From NCBI GenBank assembly GCA_003141415.1, contig PLLX01000155.1, positions 1 to 38,789 on the forward strand: a DNA stretch of 38,789 nucleotides, read 5' to 3'. Position numbers and translations under genes: made by a program. The notes under the pieces were generated by a model, which saw nothing but the letters and a program-made list of their open reading frames with translations, was not told the origin of the DNA and did no database searches. This DNA is from Bacteroidales bacterium. GTDB taxonomy: Bacteria > Bacteroidota > Bacteroidia > Bacteroidales > VadinHA17. This document shows, piece after piece, positions 16,997-26,134 of this stretch; the stretch's first letter is position 1; every line of letters starts with the position of its first letter.

Positions 16997-18609
16997 ATAA
17001 ATATACGCTTATCGGTCTTTCGGTTATGGGAGGAATTCTCTCGGGATTAGCCTGGACGGGTTGGTGTTCGGGGCTTATTCTGCTTATTGCATTTGTGCCA
17101 TTTTTCCTGATTGAAAATTATGTATTTGAGAATCCCAAAAGGTTTACTCCTAATGCCTTTTTTATCTTCATACTGCCGGGTTTTGTGATCTTTAGCATCA
17201 TTTCTCTTGCGTGGATGAGAGTGGCAAGTATTACAGGAGCAATTTGTGTAATAATGGGATTGTCATTTTTAATGTCATTCACAACATGGATGGCTCATAT
17301 AGTTCGACTTAGGGCAGGTAACCTTGCCGGTTTCATATCGATAATAACACTCTGGCTGACCTACGAATTTATAAGCCTGAATGTAAATATTATTTCACCA
17401 TGGATAAATCTGGGTAACGGGTTATCAAAAGATATCCTGTTCATTCAATGGTATGAGGTAACAGGAACAGCAGGTGGTTCGCTGTGGATTTTATCTTCCA
17501 ATCTTTTCCTTACTATAATCCTGATAAAATCCCTGACAAAAAAAAGGAGTAATACATTTTATATCATGATCTGGTTATCTATAATAATTATACCGTCAGC
17601 TATTTCCATTTACAGGTATTATACTATAGAACAAAACTATCAGAAAGGGTCAGAAGTAGTAATCGTACAGCCAAATACTGATCCTTATACTGAGAAGTTC
17701 ACCATTCCTTTCGAAGATCAACTTAAAAAAGTGATCACAATGGCAAACTCGAAAATCACGGATAAAACCGACTGGGTCATTACTCCTGAAACCACTATTG
17801 ACGATCCTGCTAATCTTGATGATCTGGCAAATGACAAATATGTGAAGATGATTAAGGTTATTGCAATACAACATCCTGGTATTAATGTAGTTACAGGACT
17901 AGTAACATACAGACTCTATCCACCTATGAAAGATCCGCCAACTGTGAGTGCAAGAAGGATTGACGCATCAGGCCTATTTTATGATCACTTCAATTCTGCT
18001 GTTCAGATCGACAGCGGAAAATCCTTCGGTATATATCATAAATCAAAACTCGTACCCGGCATTGAGATGCAATTTTCGAATGGTCCTGGTAGATTTATAA
18101 CAAGGATACTGCCATATCTTGGTGGCACAAAATGGGGTTATGGTTTACAGAAAGACAGGATATACTTTGAACATAGTGCTACTTCCATGAAAATAGGTCC
18201 TGTTATTTGCTATGAATCTGTTTTTGGAAAATTCGTCACAGAATATGTAAAAAAAGGGGCTGAAGCCTTATTTATAATAACAAATGATGGCTGGTGGAAA
18301 AATACAAATGGCTACAAACAGCATCTTTACTTCGCTTCATTAAGAGCTATCGAAACCAGGCGACCGGTTGCAAGAGCTGCAAATACAGGAGTATCCTGCA
18401 TAATTGATATCAGAGGTAAGAGAAATGTAGAGACAGTATGGTGGACAAAGGCACTTATAAAAGGGATTATCTACCCTGAGACCAGAATAACAACTTATGT
18501 AAAATATGGAGATTACCTGCTATGGATCTCTGTAATCATAAGCGGGATTATCCTTTTTATCGTCTTCATTGGTATCCCTCTCAGAAAAAAATTCAATCAT
18601 TCAGGTTAA
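16993..18609 (+). CDS. lnt: Apolipoprotein N-acyltransferase
   Basis: VVIVQPNTDPY, WVITPETT, HKSKLVPGIEMQF, GPVICYESVFG, TNDGWWKNTNGYKQHLYFASLRAIETRRPVARAANTG. Overlaps the EamA stop by 4 nt. Confidence 0.92.
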   Translation: MNKYTLIGLSVMGGILSGLAWTGWCSGLILLIAFVPFFLIENYVFENPKRFTPNAFFIFILPGFVIFSIISLAWMRVASITGAICVIMGLSFLMSFTTWMAHIVRLRAGNLAGFISIITLWLTYEFISLNVNIISPWINLGNGLSKDILFIQWYEVTGTAGGSLWILSSNLFLTIILIKSLTKKRSNTFYIMIWLSIIIIPSAISIYRYYTIEQNYQKGSEVVIVQPNTDPYTEKFTIPFEDQLKKVITMANSKITDKTDWVITPETTIDDPANLDDLANDKYVKMIKVIAIQHPGINVVTGLVTYRLYPPMKDPPTVSARRIDASGLFYDHFNSAVQIDSGKSFGIYHKSKLVPGIEMQFSNGPGRFITRILPYLGGTKWGYGLQKDRIYFEHSATSMKIGPVICYESVFGKFVTEYVKKGAEALFIITNDGWWKNTNGYKQHLYFASLRAIETRRPVARAANTGVSCIIDIRGKRNVETVWWTKALIKGIIYPETRITTYVKYGDYLLWISVIISGIILFIVFIGIPLRKKFNHSG

Positions 18610-18662
18610 TAGTGCAACTCTTATAATATCCTGTTGTCTTTATAACCAGGTAAGCTTATCAG

Positions 18663-19199
18663 GTGGATAATTTAAATGTACACATAAATGCCCCTCTGAT
18701 TGAGGAGTGCAGAAAGGGCAATAGCAAGGCTCAGTTCAGGCTTTATGACCAATATTCAATAGCTATGTATAACCTGGCATACAGGATATTGAATAACAGG
18801 GAAGATGCCGAGGATATCCTTCAGGAGGCATTCGTTGAATGCTTCAGAAACATTGATTCATTCAGGTTTGAATCAACATTCGGCGCCTGGCTAAAAAAAA
18901 TAATTATTAACAGATGTATAAATCACATCAAAAAGAGAAAGATAGACCTGACACTCTGTGAGACGCTGCCAACAACCAGTTATGAAGAAGAAGAGGAAAT
19001 TGTATATGAAACTGAAAAAATATTTAATAGTATAGAAATGCTTCCCGATGGTTACAGAATTATTTTAACACTTTATCTGATTGAAGGTTATGACCATTCT
19101 GAAATATCACAGATCCTTGGAATATCTGAATCGACTTCGAAATCGCAATATTCGAGGGCTAAAGAAAAGTTAAGAAATATACTTTCAAAAAATAAATAA
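18663..19199 (+). CDS. ECF RNA polymerase sigma factor (sigma-70 family)
   Basis: YNLAYRILNNREDAEDILQEAFVECFRNIDSFRFESTFGAWLKKIIINRCINHIKK (sigma2); IEGYDHSEISQILGISESTSKSQYSRAKEKL (sigma4). GTG start. Confidence 0.9.
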   Translation: MDNLNVHINAPLIEECRKGNSKAQFRLYDQYSIAMYNLAYRILNNREDAEDILQEAFVECFRNIDSFRFESTFGAWLKKIIINRCINHIKKRKIDLTLCETLPTTSYEEEEEIVYETEKIFNSIEMLPDGYRIILTLYLIEGYDHSEISQILGISESTSKSQYSRAKEKLRNILSKNK

Positions 19200-19200
19200 T

Positions 19201-19749
19201 ATGGACAAACTTGAAGAACATATCAGGCAGAACAGAGATGATCTGGACAGGTACACTCCACCCCCAGGTATATGGAGAAGGATCAGGAAGGAGTTGAAAA
19301 AGGAAAAGTCTACAATGAGATTATGGATCCCCATTGCAGCAATGATAGTTGTTATCCTTGGTACTGCAATAGTTTTATTCAGACCGGTATACAGATGGTC
19401 AGATTCGAACCGAAGAAAAATCAATGATGAAGTACTCATTCATCCCGATCCTCAATTGAAAGAGACAGAAATTTACTATAACAGCCTTGTTAACTCGCTT
19501 TATAAAGAAGCAACACCATTACTGACAAATAATCCTGAGATTAAAAAAGAGCTTAATATCGACTTATCGCATCTTGACAGTATTTGTGCGGACCTAAGAA
19601 AAGATTTGAAAGATAACATTTCGAACCAGGATGTTGTTGAAGCACTGATACAGAATTACAGGATAAAAATACATATTCTTGAAGATATGCTGACAGTGTT
19701 GAAAGCAAATGAAAAAAATCCTGAAAAAAAGAAAAACCATGAACTATAA
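19201..19749 (+). CDS. Single-TM protein, putative anti-sigma factor
   Basis: Adjacent to ECF sigma; N-terminal cytosolic segment PPPGIWRRIRKEL, one TM (LWIPIAAMIVVILGTAIVLF). Confidence 0.6.
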   Translation: MDKLEEHIRQNRDDLDRYTPPPGIWRRIRKELKKEKSTMRLWIPIAAMIVVILGTAIVLFRPVYRWSDSNRRKINDEVLIHPDPQLKETEIYYNSLVNSLYKEATPLLTNNPEIKKELNIDLSHLDSICADLRKDLKDNISNQDVVEALIQNYRIKIHILEDMLTVLKANEKNPEKKKNHEL

Positions 19750-20824
19750 AAACACTTTAACCATAAGTCTGATATTATTCATATTCAGTTCATTATCGGC
19801 ACAAAACGATTCTGAAACGCGGAGTTTTATCAAAACCTTACCAGTAGGCAAAGAAACCACTATGGAAGTTCTCAACAAATACGGGACAATCCAGATCACA
19901 CCATGGAATAAAGATTCTGCATATATAAGAGCTGAAGTCAAAGCTTATGCGAAAGACCGGTCTAAGATCGGGAAGATGTTCGATGGAATTACTGTAAATA
20001 TTACTGGTACAAAATACCTTGTAAGTGCCCAGACAGAATTTACTTCGAATATAAATACACTGTTCGAGAGTTTTAAGGGGATGACAAGCAAGATAATTTC
20101 ATACGATTCTCATGTTGAGATCAATTATTACATTAATATACCTGAATATCTGAATCTTAAGATCGAAAATAAATACGGTGATGTTTATATGGAGAATAAT
20201 ACCGGTGAATTTAATATTTCAATTTCCAACGGGTCATTTAAGGCTAATTCGCTCGGGAAAAAATCATCAATAACAATGGTTTTTTGCGATGCTAAAATAA
20301 AATCTATAGTCTCGGGGAATATTGACGCGTCATTTTCCGAGGTTTCAATAGGGGAAACTGAAGATTTGTCAATAAATTCTATCTCTTCAAAATATGATAT
20401 CAAAAAAGCCTGGATGATCGGAGGTGAATCGCGGAGAGATAAATTTTTCATTGAGAATATCGGATCCCTTCAGGGTAATGCTTATTTCACCGATTACAAA
20501 GTGAACACCTTAAGGAAAAAGATAAACCTCACAATGAGGTATGGAAGCATAAGCGCAGGCCTTATAGAGAAGGGGTTTGAATCTATAAATATTAATTCAG
20601 GCTACTCCGATATATCATTAAATTTTGATGCCGGTTCTTCTTATAATTTGGATATCAGGCACATAAATGCCTTCCTGGTATTACCGGATAAGAATACTAA
20701 AACTGAAGAAAAAGCGCTGAATGAGGATAAGAAGGAATACGTCACATCTGGTACAGTCGGTAGAAATCCGGGAACAGCAAAAGTCAAGATAGATGCCACT
20801 CACGGGAATATATATCTAAAATAA
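19739..20824 (+). CDS. Secreted putative adhesin/DUF4097-like repetitive beta protein
   Basis: Signal MNYKNTLTISLILFIFSSLSAQ; repeating NKYGDVYMENNTGEFNISISNGSFKANSL / YGSISAGL pattern. Start overlaps the previous gene. Confidence 0.65.
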   Translation: MNYKNTLTISLILFIFSSLSAQNDSETRSFIKTLPVGKETTMEVLNKYGTIQITPWNKDSAYIRAEVKAYAKDRSKIGKMFDGITVNITGTKYLVSAQTEFTSNINTLFESFKGMTSKIISYDSHVEINYYINIPEYLNLKIENKYGDVYMENNTGEFNISISNGSFKANSLGKKSSITMVFCDAKIKSIVSGNIDASFSEVSIGETEDLSINSISSKYDIKKAWMIGGESRRDKFFIENIGSLQGNAYFTDYKVNTLRKKINLTMRYGSISAGLIEKGFESININSGYSDISLNFDAGSSYNLDIRHINAFLVLPDKNTKTEEKALNEDKKEYVTSGTVGRNPGTAKVKIDATHGNIYLK

Positions 20825-20829
20825 TTTCC

Positions 20830-20893
20830 CTCTGTGCAACTCCTTCTCATAGTGTAACACTGTGACAGTTCCTATGTTTTTAGTTACACAGAG
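20830..20893. repeat. Inverted repeat CTCTGTGCAACT...AGTTACACAGAG (11/12) with nested AGTGTAACACT between convergent genes
   Basis: Seen directly at 20830-20841, 20851-20861 and 20882-20893. Confidence 0.75.
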
Positions 20894-20917
20894 AACCACA
20901 GATATAATTGATTAATA

Positions 20918-22912
20918 CTATTTTGTATTCTGGGATTTAAATAAAGCCACTCCTTCGTCAAGCCAATTTTTATACTCTCCGACATTCAGATTTGTCGGTA
21001 TTGGTTTATTCAATGGATTAGCCTCATAATCAGCTATAACATAAAGAGGTAGAGCATTAGTCTTAAACTTCGATATTTCCAGATCTTCGTATATTTTTCC
21101 AATTGTCTTTTTCTGTTTACCATCAATGGAGGAGACTATCCATTCATTTTCAGGCAACTGAGTTCTGTCATCAACATAAAGTTCAATTATCACAAAATTA
21201 TCCCTGAGTCTGCTTAGTATTTCCGGGTCGGACCATACCTTAGCTTCCATACGTTTGCAGTTTGCACAGGCATGTCCCTTAAAATCTAACAGCACAGGTT
21301 TCTTCAGTTCCTTTGCACATGCAAGACCTTGTTTATAATCGAAGTAGCCTTTAAGACCAAGAGGCATTTGAAAGATATCATTATGTTTTGGCTCTGAACA
21401 AAGTACGTTTGTTTCAACAGGTTGTACTGCCTGACCTGAAAATGATTTGTTTTCCATAATAATTTTCGGAAGATTGAATTCTGAGGTTTCCATAGCTGGA
21501 AGGAAAGATGATAATCCGTTCAGCGGGGCTCCGAATAGTCCCGGTATCAGATATACGACGAGGGTAAATACAGATATAATCAGGAATAATCTGAATGTGC
21601 CAATATGCTTTAGATCACTGTCGTGTAAAAATTTGATTTTCCCCATGAGATATAAACCAAGAAGGGAAAACAGAACAATCCATATAGCAATAAATAAAGT
21701 TCTTGACAATATTCCCAATGAATAGACACTATCAATAGTCATCAGAAATTTCATGCTGAAAGCTAACATAATAAACCCGAGAACAACTTTTATAGAGTTT
21801 AGCCAACCACCGGATTTTGGAATACGGCTCATTATTGAGGGGAATAAGGCAAATATTGTAAACGGAAGTGCAAATGCAAATCCAAATCCTATCATCCCGA
21901 AGGTTGGTCTTAAAACGTCACCACTCGCTGCTTCGACAAGAAGAGCTCCGATGATAGGGCCAGTACATGAGAATGAGACAATTACTGTTGTTAACCCCAT
22001 GAAAAATGCAGCAAGGATACCTCCTTTATCAACCTTAGAATCAGATTGTGTAACCCAACTGTTTGGAAGAAGAATTTCAAATGCACCAAAGAATGAAATT
22101 GCGAAGATAACAAACAATGCAAAGAATATTATATTAGGAATCCAGTGAGTACTCAATGTATTTGCGAATCCTGCGCCTGCACTTGTAAGCGAAACAATTA
22201 TCCCAAGGGATGCATATATCAGAACTATTGAAATGCCAAAAATAAGAGCCTTAAAAACAGCCTTACTCCTATTTTCTGAACCTTGTGAGAAGAATGCTAC
22301 CGTCATTGGGATCATTGGGAATACACAAGGTGTAAGAACACCTGCAAAACCTGCAAGGAGAGAGATAAGAAAAAATTTCAGTAATCCCCTGTCGGGTTTA
22401 ATTGGTACAGATTTAGCACCGGGTACACTATTGCTTTTAATAACCTTATTTTCAGCCTTATCGGCTATTCTTATTGCAAATTCTACATCTTTGGGAGGAG
22501 AGCATGTGGCATTATTACAAGCCATATAATTCACGGCACCTTTAACTGTAAATGAGGGTTCCACTGCAGTTATTTTCTGGCGGAATTCCGCAGAATTACT
22601 GAATGTTTTGATCTTAAAACCAAACGCATCATCAAGAACTTCCACTGGTTTTGTAACTTCATAAGCATTGCCTGCGAGTTTGTAACCGGGCAGAGTGTCG
22701 AATCTGAAAGATGTCGGGATAGGACCTCCGGCAGGGATGGTCATCGAATAAATATGAGAATTCTTATCGATGGTGGCAGTAAAGATCAGTTCGTACTGTT
22801 TGTCTCCTTTCTTTTCAAAACTAAAATCCCATGTTACGGGATCATATATCTGAGCCGATGTAAATAAAGTAAAAAGTATGAAGGATATAATAAGCGTAAG
22901 TTTTTTCATCAC
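20918..22912 (-). CDS. DsbD-like thiol:disulfide interchange protein (N-terminal domain, CcdA-like TM domain, thioredoxin-like domain)
   Basis: GVLTPCVFPMIPMTVAFFS, VSFSCTGPIIGALLV, C-terminal DFKGHACANCKRME. Confidence 0.9.
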   Translation of the reverse strand: MMKKLTLIISFILFTLFTSAQIYDPVTWDFSFEKKGDKQYELIFTATIDKNSHIYSMTIPAGGPIPTSFRFDTLPGYKLAGNAYEVTKPVEVLDDAFGFKIKTFSNSAEFRQKITAVEPSFTVKGAVNYMACNNATCSPPKDVEFAIRIADKAENKVIKSNSVPGAKSVPIKPDRGLLKFFLISLLAGFAGVLTPCVFPMIPMTVAFFSQGSENRSKAVFKALIFGISIVLIYASLGIIVSLTSAGAGFANTLSTHWIPNIIFFALFVIFAISFFGAFEILLPNSWVTQSDSKVDKGGILAAFFMGLTTVIVSFSCTGPIIGALLVEAASGDVLRPTFGMIGFGFAFALPFTIFALFPSIMSRIPKSGGWLNSIKVVLGFIMLAFSMKFLMTIDSVYSLGILSRTLFIAIWIVLFSLLGLYLMGKIKFLHDSDLKHIGTFRLFLIISVFTLVVYLIPGLFGAPLNGLSSFLPAMETSEFNLPKIIMENKSFSGQAVQPVETNVLCSEPKHNDIFQMPLGLKGYFDYKQGLACAKELKKPVLLDFKGHACANCKRMEAKVWSDPEILSRLRDNFVIIELYVDDRTQLPENEWIVSSIDGKQKKTIGKIYEDLEISKFKTNALPLYVIADYEANPLNKPIPTNLNVGEYKNWLDEGVALFKSQNTK

Positions 22913-22982
22913 AATGCCGGTTTATAATACCATTTCTAATTAAATACTAAAATCCCTCAACCGTAATGGTCACAAAGGAGTT

Positions 22983-23097
22983 GAGCCCCCTGGCCGCTTT
23001 GCGGCCTTCCACCTAAATGGGGAATAATTCTGTGCCTTCAAGGTGAATTATGCTTAAGCACAGAGGATTAGTCCCCCTTTAGGGGGGTTGGGAGGCC
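22983..23097 (+). repeat. REP-like element D (hairpin GGCCGC-TTT-GCGGCC; right arm CCCCCTTTAGGGGGG)
   Basis: gagccccctGGCCGCTTTGCGGCCttccacctaaatgggg...ttagtccccctttaggggggttgggaggcc. Confidence 0.8.
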
Positions 23098-23173
23098 ATT
23101 ATAAATACAAAAGTAATAAATCATCTGCAGAAATGGATATTTGTTCCGGGTAGTACTTTGAGAGAAAGATGAC

Positions 23174-24733
23174 TTAAGCCAGATCTATTTCATTATTAAA
23201 ATGGTCGAAGAAATGATATTCCAGCATATAATAAGATGTGACTGCCTGTATCTTCAGGCTGATTTTATATTTAAAGTTCCATTTCCTGTAGATAGGAAAC
23301 AGACCTTTTTTAAGATAAGATGCAACAAACGGATGAACATTAAGAATGAGTTTCCTGGTTTTAATCTTATCTACAATAAAGGATAGACCTCTCTCCAGTT
23401 CATCAGTAAATAGTATTGTGGGCTTTGATTCACCAGTTCCCTGGCATGAAGGGCATTTTTCATTTGTAACTATAGTCATTTCCGGTCTGACTCTTTGCCT
23501 GGTTATCTGCATCAGACCAAATTTGGTAAGCGGTAGGATATTATGCTTTGTCCTGTCGTTTGCCATTACATCCTTCACTTTATCATAAAGTTGCTGTTTG
23601 TTCTCCTGAGATTGCATATCAATGAAATCGACAACAATAATTCCACCCATATCCCTGAGTCTCAATTGCCTGGCGATTTCTGTTGCAGCTTCCATATTAA
23701 CCTCAAGGGCGTTTGATTCCTGATCATTCCCCGACCTCGATCTGTTGCCGCTGTTAACATCAATTACATGAAGTGCCTCAGTATGTTCAATAATTAGATA
23801 TGCCCCATGTTTGAAAGAGACTGTCTTTCCGAAGAGTCCTTTTATCTGTTTATTAATTCCAAAATAGTCAAATATTGGAAGAGTACCTTTGTAGTATTTG
23901 ACTATTTTTTCTTTCTCAGGTGCAATTTCTCTTATGTAGGTCCTGATATCCTCGGCTAAAGAAGGTTCATTGATATGAATACTATTAAATGTAACATTAA
24001 GCATATCCCTGAGGATTGTTGAAGTTCTGTTCATTTCACCAATGAACAATTTTGGTGATTTTACCTCCTTCTTTACAGAAATGAAAGCAGATTCCCATTT
24101 CTGCACAAGTTCCCTTAGCTCAGCATCCAGTACAGCAACTTTTTTACCCTCGGCTACTGTCCGCACTATAACTCCATAATTCCGCGGCTTAATACTCTGA
24201 ACCAAAGCTTTAAGACGGTTTTTTTCTTCGATGCTCTCAATTTTTGAAGAGATAGATACCTTATCAGAATATGGCATTAAGACAAGGTTTCTTCCTGCAA
24301 GTGAAATTTCAGATGCGAGACGCGGGCCTTTTGTTGAAATAGGTTCCTTGGTTATTTGAACAATCACAGTCTGACCACTGACTAAAACGTCTGTTATTTT
24401 GCCATCTTTGTCAATGTCAGGTTCGGGTTTGAACTTATGTACAGGAGGAACTTTACCTTGTTTCTGAAGAGCTGTCTGATAGTATTTGTGCTGTGTCCTG
24501 AATTGTGCACCCAGATCAAGATAATGGAGGAAAGCATCCCTTTCGTAACCTACATTTATAAATGCAGCATTTAGCCCGGGCATGATCTTTTTTACCTTAC
24601 CAAGGTAAATATCCCCGACTGAAAATTTAACATTACGTTTTTCCTTGTTTAATTCAATTAACTGCTTGTCTTCCAACAACGCTAAAGAAACTTCGGAATC
24701 ACCAACATCAATGATTAAATCCTTATTTACCAC
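23174..24733 (-). CDS. rng: Ribonuclease E/G family protein
   Basis: GDIYLGKVKKIMPGLNAAFINVGYERDAFLHYLDLG, VDVNSG, GGIIVVDFIDM, ITRQRVRPEM, CPSCQGTG. GTG start. Confidence 0.93.
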   Translation of the reverse strand: MVNKDLIIDVGDSEVSLALLEDKQLIELNKEKRNVKFSVGDIYLGKVKKIMPGLNAAFINVGYERDAFLHYLDLGAQFRTQHKYYQTALQKQGKVPPVHKFKPEPDIDKDGKITDVLVSGQTVIVQITKEPISTKGPRLASEISLAGRNLVLMPYSDKVSISSKIESIEEKNRLKALVQSIKPRNYGVIVRTVAEGKKVAVLDAELRELVQKWESAFISVKKEVKSPKLFIGEMNRTSTILRDMLNVTFNSIHINEPSLAEDIRTYIREIAPEKEKIVKYYKGTLPIFDYFGINKQIKGLFGKTVSFKHGAYLIIEHTEALHVIDVNSGNRSRSGNDQESNALEVNMEAATEIARQLRLRDMGGIIVVDFIDMQSQENKQQLYDKVKDVMANDRTKHNILPLTKFGLMQITRQRVRPEMTIVTNEKCPSCQGTGESKPTILFTDELERGLSFIVDKIKTRKLILNVHPFVASYLKKGLFPIYRKWNFKYKISLKIQAVTSYYMLEYHFFDHFNNEIDLA

Positions 24734-24738
24734 TTCAC

Positions 24739-24760
24739 TATATTAATCTGAGTTAATATA
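24739..24760. promoter_or_regulatory. Perfect inverted repeat TATATTAA-6-TTAATATA just upstream of the RNase E/G start
   Basis: Read directly; 5 nt upstream of the GTG codon (24731-24733). Confidence 0.6.
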
Positions 24761-24790
24761 TTATCCGCCACATCCGATATACTAATATAA

Positions 24791-24822
24791 TAAACCTAAA
24801 GACCATCAGATCTTTAGGTTTA
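24791..24822. promoter_or_regulatory. 12-bp perfect inverted repeat TAAACCTAAAGA-8-TCTTTAGGTTTA (leader hairpin or terminator)
   Basis: Read directly between the small basic ORF and RNase E/G; no strong T tract. Confidence 0.7.
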
Positions 24823-24853
24823 ATATATTGATGACCGACCACTTACTGATCTG

Positions 24854-24943
24854 CTACTTCTTTTTATGTCTATTCTTCCGCAAACGTTTTTTACGTTTGT
24901 GAGTGGCCATCTTATGTCTTTTTCTTTTTTTCCCGCTTGGCAT
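24854..24943 (-). CDS. 29-aa Lys/Arg-rich AURKAIP1/COX24-domain-like protein
   Basis: Manual translation MPSGKKRKRHKMATHKRKKRLRKNRHKKK*; 6 nt downstream of the HU stop; absent from the ORF track because of length. Confidence 0.75.
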   Translation of the reverse strand: MPSGKKRKRHKMATHKRKKRLRKNRHKKK

Positions 24944-24949
24944 AGAGAA

Positions 24950-25237
24950 TTATTTCTTAGCGTGTGATTTTACCTTAGTTATAAAAGATTTTGCCGGCTT
25001 GAAAGCTGGAATATTATGAGCAGGAATAATTATTGTAGTATTCTTGGAAATATTCCTTGCAGTTTTCTTGGCTCTTTTCTTGACGATGAAGCTTCCAAAA
25101 CCCCTAAGATAAACGTTACTACCTTTTACCATAGAATCTTTTACAGTTTCCATTAAGGCTTCAACAGTTTTTTGAACCGTTACCTTTTCAATACCAGTGT
25201 TCTTGGCAATTTCGTTAACAATGTCTGCTTTAGTCAT
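24950..25237 (-). CDS. HU/IHF family DNA-binding protein
   Basis: MTKADIVNEIAKNTGI, VYLRGFGSFIVKKRAKKTARNISKNTTIIIPAHNIPAFKPAKSF. Confidence 0.93.
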   Translation of the reverse strand: MTKADIVNEIAKNTGIEKVTVQKTVEALMETVKDSMVKGSNVYLRGFGSFIVKKRAKKTARNISKNTTIIIPAHNIPAFKPAKSFITKVKSHAKK

Positions 25238-25492
25238 TTTTCGTGAAGTTTAAAATTCAACAAATTATTTTGAGTATTCGTTTTTTCAATTGTGCAAATA
25301 TAAAAATATTATTTGTTTAAATAGAAACACTTACATAATAAATTTTTTTTTGAGGTTTTATTAATGCCTTAAATACAATGAAATAGATAAAAGACGACAT
25401 TAAATTGACATAACTTACCAACAAAAAACAAATTATTGCAAAATTCGTAAAATATTGACCGGCTGGATTTTAATCAATTAATAAGGACTATG

Positions 25493-25523
25493 GTTGCTGA
25501 AAACGGTTTTTTTATTAACTTTA
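25493..25523 (+). promoter_or_regulatory. Putative promoter for ssb (GTTG-19nt-TAACTTTA)
   Basis: Near-consensus -33/-7 with exact 19-nt spacing, 38 nt upstream of the ssb start. Confidence 0.45.
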
Positions 25524-25561
25524 CAATCCGGAAATTGAATTAATAATAAATATATAACTAT

Positions 25562-26110
25562 ATGTCAATCAATAAAGTTATACTTGTCGGTAATGTCGGA
25601 AAAGATCCGGTAGTCAGGTATTTCGATAAGGGTGTTGCCAAGGCAACCTTTCCACTCGCTACTAGTGAAACCTATACAAATCAACAAGGCGAAACAATAA
25701 CTTCAACCGAATGGCATAATATTGTTTTATGGCGAGCCCTTGCTGAGGTAGCCGAAAAAACCATCAAAAAAGGTTCCCAGGTATATATTGTCGGGAAAAT
25801 CAAAACCCGGTCATATGTAGATAAAGATGGTGTTAACAAGTATATAACTGAAATTCTTGCAGATACGCTCCTCTTGCTTGAGAAGAAACAAGCATCAGGC
25901 TCTTCACCAGCTCATACCGATAGTCAAAAAAATGAAGCACACGAAAAAGGAATTTCCGGCACGGTGGTAAATGACCCTCCTGCTTCATATCAACCAACAA
26001 ATGAAAATAATAATAAGAATTGGTCTGACAAAGCCAATACAACCGATGAGGATTTTGGTATTGAGAGCAAGTCAGGCAACGCTCAGAATGAAGATGATCT
26101 GCCTTTTTAG
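25562..26110 (+). CDS. ssb: Single-stranded DNA-binding protein
   Basis: MSINKVILVGNVGKDPVVRY, EWHNIVLW, KGSQVYIVGKIKTRSY, acidic tail NEDDLPF. Confidence 0.95.
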   Translation: MSINKVILVGNVGKDPVVRYFDKGVAKATFPLATSETYTNQQGETITSTEWHNIVLWRALAEVAEKTIKKGSQVYIVGKIKTRSYVDKDGVNKYITEILADTLLLLEKKQASGSSPAHTDSQKNEAHEKGISGTVVNDPPASYQPTNENNNKNWSDKANTTDEDFGIESKSGNAQNEDDLPF

Positions 26111-26134
26111 ATAGTTTTATTAATAGAAACTTAG

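Noticed and set aside
21753-22148. Plus-strand 131-aa ORF and neighbours 21447-21725, 22233-22529
   Set aside because: Antisense to the DsbD-like gene; codon-shadow ORFs.
25295-25302. TATATTTG -7 box upstream of HU (minus strand)
   Set aside because: No TTTG-like -33 box at 18-20 nt spacing, so not listed as a promoter.
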